From: JASKKU01 sp964416905
GTDB lineage: Archaea; Nanobdellota; Nanobdellia; Woesearchaeales; JASKKU01
NCBI GenBank assembly: GCA_964416905.1
Contig: CAYQFL010000001.1
Span: 117,716-181,715 of the forward strand
DNA length: 64,000 nt
Direction of reading: 5' to 3'
The notes beneath the pieces are model-generated. The model saw nothing but the letters and a program-made list of their open reading frames with translations, was not told the origin of the DNA and searched no databases. Position numbers and translations under genes: made by a program. This document shows, in pieces, positions 25,536 through 33,850 of this stretch (the stretch's first letter is position 1; each line of letters begins with the position of its first letter).

Positions 25536-27650
25536 TTAAACCTTCAATAAACTGTTTTTTATTTTCTCCATTTCCGAGACCATTTTTTGATATAGCTGAG
25601 TCATCTGCTCTTTGAGTTTAGCGTTCTCTTCAAAGAATCCTTGAGGCGACTTTTTCATTAATAGAACCAATTTATGGAATTGTTCACTTGCTGCATCAAA
25701 CTTTTTCTCAGCAATACTCTTCTCAACATCTCTAACCAATAACTCAAACAAACGTTTAAACTTTTCATACTCCTTCTTTCTGTCAGATTCAACAGCATTT
25801 AAAACTTTAATATAAAGCAAATCTAAGTCCTTAAGTAGAGCAAGCTTAAACTCGCTGTCTCTTAAAGAATTAACAAGATTTGACATCTTTGAATAAATAA
25901 GCATCATCCGTACATAATCCTGCCGTTTCTCAGAAATCTCAAACAGATTCCTGAGTTTTAAAAACTCAGTTTTTGTTTTGTCTATAATCTGTTGGTTGTT
26001 TCTCAACTCTGCCAAGTAGATCTCAATTAGTTTTTTGAGCAACAAGCTCCTAAGTTGGTTTTTCTCAAAAGAAAACCTATCAGGAATAGAATTCACAAGT
26101 TCTTTTAATTTAACATAAAGTTGATTAAACGAATTTCTATCAGCATTAGCAATAAATTTGTCAAGCTCATTAATGCGATTATAAATATCGCTAAAGATTT
26201 TGTTTATTCTTTCTTTATTCTCTTCAAGGTATTTTTCTATTAGTTGTGATTCAAGGGAATAAATCTCTTTAGCCAATTCCACCTTCTTTAAAACAAAATA
26301 TTTGTTACTTATCGAAGACAAGTTTGTTTTTACCTGAGAGAGTAAAGCAAGTGCTTCTTCAAGGTTTCCTTCATCATACAAGCGTTGTATTTTAACTAAT
26401 GAAACTTGGATTTTTTTAAGTGATTCTTGCTCTTTAGAAAGTTGTTCATCATTTTCATTCTGCAATTCACTTAGGTCTGATTGTGTTTTTGTATCAACAC
26501 TCATTTTAACTTGAGGATTTCTAGTGGCAGCATTATTTTGACTCTTAGAAATTTCTGTATCAAGCTTTTGATTAATTTCCATTAATTCATTAAATAATGC
26601 TGCCTTAAGCTGCTCAAGAGTCTTATCATCGGCTGTTGAGCTACGCTTCTCAAGAGATTTTGTTTCTCCCAAAACTTCCGAACTAAGATCTAACTTGTTA
26701 ATATCAAACTTTTTTAGCAAATCGTCTTTTTGTTTCAGGAACTTTTCAAAATACTTGTCAATAGATTTTGTGTCTTCAATTTGATTTTGGAGGACATTTA
26801 ATGCATCATTAAAATCCTTTTTCTGCTCATCACTCATTTGATTAACTTCATAAAAATTCTCGTTCTCAAGAAGTCCAACAATGGCATTATAATTCTCTTC
26901 TACAGAATAGGCATCTTCTTTTCTAATACCCTCAAGCACTTTGTTCACATAATTAAACAAAGATTCTTTTTTAGAATTAATTGACAGATAATTGCGAGTC
27001 ACTTGAAGTATTAGAGTTAACAGAGAATTCAAAGAAGATAATCCTTTCTCAGAGAATAATCTATAAAACACTGTAAGAGTTAAATGTATCTTCTTTAAAA
27101 TTGTAAAATAATTAATCACATCTTGATCTTTGATTGCTTGCTTGGCTTTCTCAAGCAATGATTCAATCTCATTTGTTAACTCTTTAATCCTAACTTTATC
27201 ATGCTCCTCTAAAGAAGATGTTGCCTGTGGCAATACTAAAAGAAATTTTTTGATATAGAGATACAAACTCTTCCACTGGACTAAATCAAGACTGAGTTCT
27301 AAAAAAATCAGTTTGTGAACCATTAATTCTATTTCCGAGAAATGTTTTTTCAGAGATTCTGAGTCAAATGAAGCAAATTCATAATCGAAATCATTATCCT
27401 GCTCATCAGTTTCTGAAGAAGTCGATTTAGGTTTTTCTTTTTTTACTGAATCGTCAACAAATTTAACAAATGTATTTGTAAGCCTGTAATCAAAAGCGAT
27501 ATAACCCTCTTCTTCAAGGAAATGCAGAATTTGCTCAAGAATATCCCTTTGTATCCCTGTTTTTTTAGATAATTGATCTACACTAATTTCGCCAGAGTTC
27601 TTAATAATGTCTAAAATTGCATCAGCTTCGGTTTTGACTTCAACAACCAT
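25536..27650 (-). CDS. Winged-helix plus long coiled-coil protein, first gene of the pilus operon
   Basis: This 704-residue soluble protein is of no recognised family. Residues 1-60 look like a winged helix (ILDIIKNSGEISVDQLSKKTG, then FLEEEGYIAFDYRLTNTFV). The rest is charged helix with repeated TPR/coiled-coil-like stretches, such as KIQRLYDEGNLEEALALL (about 418-435) and KKFDAASEQFHKLVLLMKK near the end. It has no signal peptide or membrane segment. It ends 1 nt before the pilus ATPase start, so it is cotranscribed. A cytoplasmic scaffold or regulator that couples the motor to something else is possible; the DNA-binding-like head on a motor-operon protein is unusual. Confidence 0.7.
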   Translation of the reverse strand: MVVEVKTEADAILDIIKNSGEISVDQLSKKTGIQRDILEQILHFLEEEGYIAFDYRLTNTFVKFVDDSVKKEKPKSTSSETDEQDNDFDYEFASFDSESLKKHFSEIELMVHKLIFLELSLDLVQWKSLYLYIKKFLLVLPQATSSLEEHDKVRIKELTNEIESLLEKAKQAIKDQDVINYFTILKKIHLTLTVFYRLFSEKGLSSLNSLLTLILQVTRNYLSINSKKESLFNYVNKVLEGIRKEDAYSVEENYNAIVGLLENENFYEVNQMSDEQKKDFNDALNVLQNQIEDTKSIDKYFEKFLKQKDDLLKKFDINKLDLSSEVLGETKSLEKRSSTADDKTLEQLKAALFNELMEINQKLDTEISKSQNNAATRNPQVKMSVDTKTQSDLSELQNENDEQLSKEQESLKKIQVSLVKIQRLYDEGNLEEALALLSQVKTNLSSISNKYFVLKKVELAKEIYSLESQLIEKYLEENKERINKIFSDIYNRINELDKFIANADRNSFNQLYVKLKELVNSIPDRFSFEKNQLRSLLLKKLIEIYLAELRNNQQIIDKTKTEFLKLRNLFEISEKRQDYVRMMLIYSKMSNLVNSLRDSEFKLALLKDLDLLYIKVLNAVESDRKKEYEKFKRLFELLVRDVEKSIAEKKFDAASEQFHKLVLLMKKSPQGFFEENAKLKEQMTQLYQKMVSEMEKIKNSLLKV

Positions 27651-27743
27651 GACGAGAAATAAGTTAAAGAAGTTTAAAAGGGTTTATATTCACTCGCGTG
27701 TAAACACAACAAAATAAAAAAGAACGCTTGAATAAAAACCTAT

Positions 27744-28421
27744 TTAATTTTTGTTATCCATTGATTCTGTTTTTGGCTTAGAAGAGAACTTTATGTCCTT
27801 CTCCTCAAGCTCTGGAACAAGTCGTTTTAATTCGTTTGTCAAAAATTTCTTAATTTCATCATTTAATTCTAAATCCAATTCAACATTCACTGTATCATTA
27901 GCTAAATCAACTTTTGTTGGCGCTTTTCCTGTCAAAAGCTCTAAAGAAACATTTACTTTGTCTTTAACATCATCAAAGATTTTTGCAATCTTAAATTTGT
28001 ACTTTATCTTCCTACCAGCTAAAGGATGATTAAAATCAACCAAAACTCTTCCACCAGTAACCGATTTCACAACACCAACTTGTCCATTAATCTCCACTTG
28101 TAAGCCTACAACAGGATTCAATTTGTATTCGAAGAACTTTTTCAAAGGAATTAATCTTATTAAATCTCTTGAACGGTTGCCAAATGCTTGCTCAGGTTCC
28201 AGTTCAACTTCGTATTCCTTATCAACTTCTTTATCAACTAAAGCCTCATCAAAACCTTTTACAACAAAACCTTCTCCCAACTTAAACCTTAAAGGTTTAA
28301 TCCTGGAAGAATCAAAACCTTGCTCTTTTGCAACAGAAGCTTCATTAGTATCAAATACAGTTCCATCCATCAAATAACCAGTATAAAAAAGCTCAATAAA
28401 ATCTCCTTTTTTAGCTTTCAT
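27744..28421 (-). CDS. FKBP-type peptidyl-prolyl cis-trans isomerase (long archaeal SlyD-like form)
   Basis: This 225-residue protein folds as a SlyD-like FKBP. The FKBP domain (about 1-90 and 140-155) contains GDFIELFYTGYL, DGTVFDTN and FVVKGFDEALVDKEV. An inserted flap (IF) chaperone domain of about 60 residues contains FNHPLAGRKIKYKFKI. A ~70-residue C-terminal extension (about 155-225) is rich in Lys and Glu, as in the larger 26-kDa archaeal FKBPs. It accelerates proline isomerisation and acts as a holdase in the cytoplasm; there is no signal peptide. It appears to be a single-gene transcript. Confidence 0.9.
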   Translation of the reverse strand: MKAKKGDFIELFYTGYLMDGTVFDTNEASVAKEQGFDSSRIKPLRFKLGEGFVVKGFDEALVDKEVDKEYEVELEPEQAFGNRSRDLIRLIPLKKFFEYKLNPVVGLQVEINGQVGVVKSVTGGRVLVDFNHPLAGRKIKYKFKIAKIFDDVKDKVNVSLELLTGKAPTKVDLANDTVNVELDLELNDEIKKFLTNELKRLVPELEEKDIKFSSKPKTESMDNKN

Positions 28422-28483
28422 GATTTTTAAGTTGTATTGCTTGCTTTTTAAAAATTTTTTTAACGTAAAACCACTTGAAATCG

Positions 28484-28502
28484 TAAATAATATAAATAAA
28501 AC
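28484..28502 (+). promoter_or_regulatory. TATA-box region of tRNA-Thr
   Basis: TAAATAATATAAATAAAAC lies with its centre about 28 nt before the mature 5' end at 28522, the usual archaeal spacing. No other box-like sequence lies between it and the tRNA. Confidence 0.5.
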
Positions 28503-28521
28503 AGAAAAACTTTTTTCATAA

Positions 28522-28594
28522 GCCCTTGTAGCTCAGTCGGTAGAGCGCATCCTTGGTAAGGATGAGGCCCCGGGTTCAAGTCCCGGCAAGGGCT
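28522..28594 (+). tRNA. tRNA-Thr (anticodon GGT)
   Basis: This 73-nt cloverleaf has acceptor GCCCTTG/CAAGGGC, D-arm GCTC...GAGC, anticodon stem CATCC/GGATG with loop TTGGTAA (anticodon GGT, reading ACC), and T-arm CCGGG TTCAAGT CCCGG. The discriminator base is T. CCA is not encoded and there is no intron. Confidence 0.95.
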
Positions 28595-28646
28595 TAGCCT
28601 TCTTTTTCAAAAAATAGATAAACATATTATCCTTTTGTTAAAGAAA

Positions 28647-29408
28647 ATGTTAACCGATTGTCATGCTCATCTGGATTTTGAAAAAGACAACAAAAACATA
28701 GAATTTATTCTAGAAGAGAGCAAAAAACGAAATGTTAAGTATATAATTCATGCAGGATTAAATAAAGAAAGCAATTTGTTTGGATTGAAGTTAAACCAAA
28801 AAAATAAGATGGTTCTACCGGCCTTAGGACTTTATCCTGAAGAAGTCGTTAAAAAAACAAATGATGAGATAAAAGAAGAGTTAAAATTTATTGAAGAAAA
28901 TGTTGATAAAGCTGTAGCTATTAGCGAGGTGGGTTTAGACAGCACGTATGGTTCTCTAGAAAAACAAAAAGAAGTTTTTGAACAGATCATAAAGATAGCT
29001 ATAAAGCATAACAAAGCAATGGTTATCCACACAAGAAAAGCTGAAAAAGATGTTGTAGAACTCTTAGATAAAGTCATTCCAAACGAAAATCTGTTGTATC
29101 GAAAGATTGTTTTTCATTGCTTCACAGGCAAGAAAAAACTCGTAACTGAAGCACTTAAGCGAGGCTGGTTCTTCTCAGTACCTCCAATAGTTGTAAGAAA
29201 CCAACAGTTTCAAGAATTAGTCAAGCTTGTCCCTTTAAACAGACTTTTAACTGAAACAGATTCGCCATTTCTTGGACCAAAAAAAGAAGAGAGAAATTAT
29301 CCTTGGAACGTTTCTTATTCAATAAAAGAAATCGCAAAGATAAAATCAGTAACTGTACAAGAAGCTGAAAACAATATCTTCATGAACTTCACATACCTAT
29401 TTTTGTAA
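28647..29408 (+). CDS. tatD: TatD-family metal-dependent nuclease
   Basis: This 253-residue TIM-barrel hydrolase has the metal-ligand set of the family: CHAHLDF at the N-terminus, SEVGLD (about 92-97), HTRKAE, HCFTG and TETDSPFL near the C-terminus. TatD proteins are 3'-5' exonuclease/endonucleases linked to DNA repair and turnover. ATG 28647 gives the standard N-terminus MLTDCHAHLDF; a TTG four codons earlier is the only longer option. The gene follows tRNA-Thr by 52 nt and has no obvious ribosome binding site. Its 3' end converges on dnaJ. Confidence 0.9.
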   Translation: MLTDCHAHLDFEKDNKNIEFILEESKKRNVKYIIHAGLNKESNLFGLKLNQKNKMVLPALGLYPEEVVKKTNDEIKEELKFIEENVDKAVAISEVGLDSTYGSLEKQKEVFEQIIKIAIKHNKAMVIHTRKAEKDVVELLDKVIPNENLLYRKIVFHCFTGKKKLVTEALKRGWFFSVPPIVVRNQQFQELVKLVPLNRLLTETDSPFLGPKKEERNYPWNVSYSIKEIAKIKSVTVQEAENNIFMNFTYLFL

Positions 29409-29428
29409 ATTTCGTTTAAATTAATCCT

Positions 29429-30520
29429 TTATTTCTTGTTAAAATACTTAGAATATTTTTTGACGAAATCTTCATACGGGTTTGAAACTGAATCTTTAAT
29501 CTTTTTCAAAGCTTTCTCTGTATTTCTATCAAGTTTTATTGAGCCAACAACTTTAACATAGAGGTCTGCACCATTAATACCTTCGCCTTTTATTCTAAAC
29601 AAGGTGTGTGTTTCTGTGCCTTTAGGTATCTTTAAAGTGATTTTGTGTTTTGACAGAGTTGGCACTTCAACATGTGTACCTAAAGCTAAATCTATAAAAG
29701 AAATTGGTAAAGTAACATAAAGGTCGTTGCCTTTACGCTTAAACAATTCGTGTTCTTTTACATAAACTCTGATGTAAAGATTTCCTTTAACTCCGGATTT
29801 AACTCCAGCGTTGCCTTCTCCTCTAATTCTCAGAATCTCGCCGTTATTAATCCCTTGAGGAATCTTCACAACAATATGCTTTTCAGTCAACACTCTGCCG
29901 GTACCTTTACATTTTTTACAAGGATGTTTTATAACCTTGCCTTCGCCATTACATTTCTTACAAACAGTAGTCGTTGAGAATATGCCAAAAACAGTCCTCT
30001 TAACGTTCTTTACATAACCATAACCATTACACACATCACAGATTTCAGCATCAGAATCATTCACATAACCTTTTCCATTACATGAATCACATACATCGTA
30101 GGCCTTAAAAGAAACCTTTTTCTCAGTACCATAAAAAACGTCTTCAAGAGTTACTTCTAACTCCATATGAATATCTTCACCGACTTTTCTTGATGAAGAA
30201 CCTCTCCTTCGATGAGATTCTCCAAAAAACATATCAAAAATATCGTCAAAATCAAAGTTAAAACCGAAATCAGAACCAAAATTGCTTCCAGAGAAATCAA
30301 AGTCAGCATTTGTACCATATAAATCGTATTGCCTTCTCTTCTGGTCATCCAGAAGAACAGATGCAGCTTCGTTTATTTCCTTAAACTTCTCACTAGCAGA
30401 AGGATCGTCTTTGTTTAAATCAGGATGATATTTTTTTGCTAATTTCCTATATGCTTTCTTAATCTCTTCCTTTGTAGCGTCCTTGCTTACACCTAAGATT
30501 TTATAATAATCTTTGACCAT
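29429..30520 (-). CDS. dnaJ: Chaperone DnaJ (Hsp40, type I)
   Basis: This 363-residue co-chaperone delivers substrates to DnaK and stimulates its ATPase. It has a J domain (about 1-66) with YHPDLNK, a short Gly/Phe/Asp-rich linker (about 70-100), and four zinc-binding repeats, CDSCNGKG, CDVCNGYG, CKKCNGEG and CKKCKGTG (about 145-215). Two C-terminal substrate-binding domains follow. The start is ATG 30520 (MVKDYYKILG); the in-frame GTG three codons upstream is less likely. It is the last gene of grpE-dnaK-dnaJ, 63 nt after dnaK. Confidence 0.95.
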   Translation of the reverse strand: MVKDYYKILGVSKDATKEEIKKAYRKLAKKYHPDLNKDDPSASEKFKEINEAASVLLDDQKRRQYDLYGTNADFDFSGSNFGSDFGFNFDFDDIFDMFFGESHRRRGSSSRKVGEDIHMELEVTLEDVFYGTEKKVSFKAYDVCDSCNGKGYVNDSDAEICDVCNGYGYVKNVKRTVFGIFSTTTVCKKCNGEGKVIKHPCKKCKGTGRVLTEKHIVVKIPQGINNGEILRIRGEGNAGVKSGVKGNLYIRVYVKEHELFKRKGNDLYVTLPISFIDLALGTHVEVPTLSKHKITLKIPKGTETHTLFRIKGEGINGADLYVKVVGSIKLDRNTEKALKKIKDSVSNPYEDFVKKYSKYFNKK

Positions 30521-30583
30521 TTTGAGCACAGGTTTTGGATATAATATTTAATAAAAACAAAAAATAAATTCTAACAAAAGGAA

Positions 30584-32452
30584 TTACTCTTCCTTTTTAA
30601 AATCAGCGTCTTTTACGTTTCCTTCATCATCTTTGTTTTGGCCTTTGTCATTAGCATTATCACTTTGTTCCTTGTTAGCTTGCTGAGATGCTGCTGCATA
30701 AAGTTCTGTTGCTAAATCTGAAACCATCTTGTTTACTTCCTTGCTTAATTTATCGATTTCGTCAAGCTCGGAATCTGTGATTTCAGCCAAGTTTTTCTTT
30801 ATGACTGCATCAACCTTTGTTTTCAGTTCGTTAAGCTTATCTTCAATCTCCTTAACTTTATCATCTTTGCCTTTACCTTTTAAGTCATTTAAGGTCTTAC
30901 CCAGAGAATAAACTAAAGCATCCGCATTATTAACGATTTCCGCTTTATGTTTCTTCTTTTCATCCTCCGCGCGATGCTTCTCTGCCTCCTGTCTCATTCT
31001 CTCTATTTCCTCTTCACTTAGATTAGTGGTTGCTGTAATCTTTATCTGCTGTTCTTTACCTGTTGCTTTATCCTTTGCAGAAACATGAGTTATTCCATTG
31101 GCATCAATATCAAAGGTCACTTCAATTTGTGGGACACCTCTCGGTGCTGGCGGTATACCTATCAAATCGAACTGACCTAAAAGTTTGTTGTCTTCAGCCA
31201 TAGGTCTTTCTCCCTGGAACACTCTAATAGTTACCGCGGTTTGGTTATCCGCTGCTGTAGTAAATATCTTGCTTTTCCTTGCGGGAATCGTTGTGTTCTT
31301 AGGTATGATTACCGTCATAACACCACCAAGAGTTTCAATACCTAAACTTAAAGGAGTTACATCTAATAGCAACAAATCTTTAATCTCGCCAGATAAAACT
31401 CCGCCTTGGATTGCTGCTCCTAAAGCTACAGCTTCATCAGGGTTAACACCTTTATCAGGTTCTTTACCAAGCACATCTTTTATTAATCTCTGTACTGCTG
31501 GTATCCTTGTACTACCACCTACTAAAATAACTCTGTCTATATCCTCAGGTTTAAAACCACCGTCTTTCAAGGCTTCTTCCAAAGGTGCTTTCAATCTCTC
31601 AAGAATATCCTCAATTAATTTTTCAAACATAGCTCTTGTGAGTTTCCTGTTTAAATGCAACGGGCCGTTATCTGTAGCTGTGATGAAAGGCAGATTAATC
31701 TCTGTCTCCATTTTACTAGATAATTCTTTCTTAGCTTGTTCTGATGCCTCTTTCAATCTCTGCAAAGCAACTTTATCATTACTTAAATCAACTCCAGTTT
31801 CTTTCTTAAACTCTTCAATCAACCAATCCATGATAGCTCTATCAACATCATCTCCTCCAAGATGATTGTTACCTGCTGTAGACTTAACCTCAAAGATGCC
31901 ATCACCCAATTCTAAAATGGAAACATCAAAGGTTCCTCCACCAAAATCAAACACCAAAATTCTATGGTCTTCGCTTTTATCCAAGCCATAAGCTAACGCA
32001 GCTGCTGTAGGCTCGTTAATTATCCTTAAAACTTCAAGTCCTGCAATTTTGCCTGCATCTTTGGTAGCCTGTCTCTGGGCATCTGTGAAATAAGCAGGAC
32101 AGGTAATTATTGCCTTTGTTATTTTCTCTCCCAAGTACTCTTCAGCATCTCTCTTGAGCTTTTGAAGAATAAATGCTGAGATTTGTTGAGGAGTATACTC
32201 TTTACCATCAATATTAACTTTATAATCTTCCCCCATCTTTCGTTTAATACTCATTACTGTATGATTTGGATCAATAATAGCTTGCCTTCTTGCAGGCGTA
32301 CCTACTACAATCTCCCCATTCTTAATGTGAACTACGCTCGGAGTAGTTCTTTCACCTTCAGCATTTGGTATAATTACTGGCTTTCCTGCTTGAAGGATTG
32401 CCATTGCCGAGAAGGTAGTTCCTAAATCAATTCCCAATATCTTTTCACTCAT
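30584..32452 (-). CDS. dnaK: Chaperone DnaK (Hsp70)
   Basis: This 622-residue Hsp70 has the nucleotide-binding domain signatures GIDLGTTFSAMAI, IFDFGGGTFDVS-like VFDFGGGTFDVSIL and VILVGGSTRIPAVQ. A substrate-binding domain follows (VTPLSLGIETLGG), then an Asp/Glu/Lys-rich tail. The start is ATG 32452, with GAGGTGAT 4 nt upstream. The N-terminus lacks the ~24-residue insertion seen in Gram-negative-type Hsp70, as is usual in archaea. It overlaps the end of grpE by 8 nt. Archaeal DnaK systems are generally regarded as having been acquired from bacteria; heat induction cannot be judged here. Confidence 0.97.
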   Translation of the reverse strand: MSEKILGIDLGTTFSAMAILQAGKPVIIPNAEGERTTPSVVHIKNGEIVVGTPARRQAIIDPNHTVMSIKRKMGEDYKVNIDGKEYTPQQISAFILQKLKRDAEEYLGEKITKAIITCPAYFTDAQRQATKDAGKIAGLEVLRIINEPTAAALAYGLDKSEDHRILVFDFGGGTFDVSILELGDGIFEVKSTAGNNHLGGDDVDRAIMDWLIEEFKKETGVDLSNDKVALQRLKEASEQAKKELSSKMETEINLPFITATDNGPLHLNRKLTRAMFEKLIEDILERLKAPLEEALKDGGFKPEDIDRVILVGGSTRIPAVQRLIKDVLGKEPDKGVNPDEAVALGAAIQGGVLSGEIKDLLLLDVTPLSLGIETLGGVMTVIIPKNTTIPARKSKIFTTAADNQTAVTIRVFQGERPMAEDNKLLGQFDLIGIPPAPRGVPQIEVTFDIDANGITHVSAKDKATGKEQQIKITATTNLSEEEIERMRQEAEKHRAEDEKKKHKAEIVNNADALVYSLGKTLNDLKGKGKDDKVKEIEDKLNELKTKVDAVIKKNLAEITDSELDEIDKLSKEVNKMVSDLATELYAAASQQANKEQSDNANDKGQNKDDEGNVKDADFKKEE

Positions 32453-33011
32453 GTTTATCACCTCGTTTTACAACAACAACTTTTGCTGGTCTGATCAAAG
32501 TATCATTAAGGAAGTAACCTTTTTGGACCACATCAATAATCTTGAGGTCCTCTTCATTATCATCATATTTAACTAAAAGAATCTCACAGGTCTTTGGGTC
32601 AAATTTTTCGCCTAAAGGATTATAAGGCTTCAACCCTTCCTGTTCCAATAAAGATAATAACTGTGAAAATATCAATTCAACCCCTTTAACAAAAGGGTCA
32701 TCCTCTTTTAGTTTAGAATCCCTAAGCGCCAATTCAAAGTTATCTAACACAGGCAATATCTTCTCAATGATTCTCCTGCTTGAATTTTTAATCAAAAGCT
32801 CTTTCTCACGCTGAACTGTTTTCCTGTAATTATCAAAATCTGCAGCCACTCGTTTGACTAATTGCTCAAGCTCTTTCTTTTCTTTCTCAAGTTCCTGAAT
32901 CCTTTTTGAAGAATCTTCATTTGTTTGCTTAGATTCAATTTTATCTTTCTCCTCGTTATTCTTTCCCTGAGTTTTATGTTGAGAATTCTTTTGTTCTAAT
33001 TTTTTTGTCAT
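32445..33011 (-). CDS. grpE: Nucleotide exchange factor GrpE
   Basis: This 188-residue protein releases ADP from DnaK. The N-terminal ~50 residues are charged and disordered, followed by a long helix/coiled coil (about 38-80, with AADFDNYRKTVQREKE). The beta domain has GVELIFSQLL, LGEKFDPKTCEILL and DVVQKGYFLNDTLIRPAKVVV, all GrpE hallmarks. The putative ribosome binding site AGAGGTTG precedes ATG 33011. It is the first gene of the chaperone operon and overlaps dnaK by 8 nt. Confidence 0.95.
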   Translation of the reverse strand: MTKKLEQKNSQHKTQGKNNEEKDKIESKQTNEDSSKRIQELEKEKKELEQLVKRVAADFDNYRKTVQREKELLIKNSSRRIIEKILPVLDNFELALRDSKLKEDDPFVKGVELIFSQLLSLLEQEGLKPYNPLGEKFDPKTCEILLVKYDDNEEDLKIIDVVQKGYFLNDTLIRPAKVVVVKRGDKHE

Positions 33012-33183
33012 TTTCTTTTCAACCTCTATTTGCTTTTAGTGGTTTTGTAGCAGTCCCCATTTTCGTTAAATTTAAGTCAACGATGTTGATTTTAGATAGA
33101 CAGAAACATAAAAGTTATTTAAATGTTTCGTTAAAAGTTACTTAAGAAATATTTATAAACAGACCGAGTTTACCCTCTCTCGG

Positions 33184-33220
33184 ATGGTCTGGTAGACTAT
33201 AGCTAGACCATGCCAGGTGA
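33184..33220 (+). promoter_or_regulatory. Hairpin leader and ribosome binding site of rps15
   Basis: ATGGTCT (33184-33190) and AGACCAT (33205-33211) form a perfect 7-bp stem with a 14-nt loop. AGGTGA (33215-33220) follows, 5 nt before the ATG. A TATA box TTTATAAA at 33152-33159 predicts transcription from about 33181, so the hairpin would occupy nearly the whole 5' leader. An upstream AGACC (33161-33165) could also pair with GGTCT, but it probably lies outside the transcript. This could be a site for feedback by the ribosomal protein, by analogy with leader autoregulation in bacteria; that is inference. Confidence 0.45.
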
Positions 33221-33225
33221 ATAAA

Positions 33226-33681
33226 ATGGCACGAATGTATTCTAGGAAAAAAGGTAAAGCTAGTTCAAAGAAACCGTTAAAAAAAGAAGCCAAACATTGG
33301 CAAAGATATTCTGCTAAAGAAATAGAAAGATTGATTGTAAAGCTCGCAAAAGAAGGAAATTCCGCTTCAAAAATTGGTTTAATATTAAGGGATTCTTACG
33401 GAATTCCTGATGTTAAGGAAGCTTGCGGAAAAAAGATAACGCAGATTTTAGATGAAAAAGGAATTAAATCAGAGCTTCCTGAAGATTTATTAAATCTGAT
33501 GAGAAAAGCAAACGCAATAAGGAAGCATTTAGAACTAAATCACAAAGATATGACTGCAAAGAGAGGTCTTCAGATAACTGAGTCTAAGATCAGACGACTT
33601 GCAAAATACTATATTGCTAAAGGTAAATTACCAAAAGGCTGGAAGTATACTCCAGAACTTGCTGAATTGGTTTCAGCATAA
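33226..33681 (+). CDS. rps15: 30S ribosomal protein S15 (uS15, archaeal)
   Basis: This 151-residue ribosomal protein has the archaeal/eukaryotic N-terminal extension MARMYSRKKGKASSKKP and the S15 core with GIPDVKEACGKKITQIL, ELNHKDMTAKRGLQ and LPKGWKYTPELAELVSA. It binds the central domain of 16S rRNA. ATG 33226 gives the canonical start, with AGGTGA 5 nt before it; the GTG three codons upstream lies inside the ribosome binding site. It is followed by a T-rich terminator and then a DHH exonuclease gene, an arrangement seen in other archaea. Confidence 0.97.
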   Translation: MARMYSRKKGKASSKKPLKKEAKHWQRYSAKEIERLIVKLAKEGNSASKIGLILRDSYGIPDVKEACGKKITQILDEKGIKSELPEDLLNLMRKANAIRKHLELNHKDMTAKRGLQITESKIRRLAKYYIAKGKLPKGWKYTPELAELVSA

Positions 33682-33682
33682 T

Positions 33683-33714
33683 TTTTTATTTTTTATCTAA
33701 TTCTTTTTCTTTTA
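33683..33714 (+). terminator. T-rich terminator after rps15
   Basis: Several runs of 4-6 T follow the S15 stop directly (TTTTTTATTTTTTATC, then CTTTTTCTTTT) without a strong hairpin. This is the usual archaeal intrinsic termination signal. Confidence 0.5.
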
Positions 33715-33850
33715 GAGTATAGTTTTTGAAGATTAAAATAGATGCTTAAAGCATAAAAATACTAAAATAAGCTCAACAAAATATAATATTAAAAAGTACT
33801 ACGAAAGTATAAAAAACCTTTTAAAGTAAACAATCGAAAGCATAACTGAA

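Noticed and set aside
31185..31865. 226-codon plus-strand open frame inside dnaK
   Set aside because: It is antisense to a certain dnaK, lacks a ribosome binding site or promoter, and has low-complexity Ser/Leu composition typical of a shadow frame.
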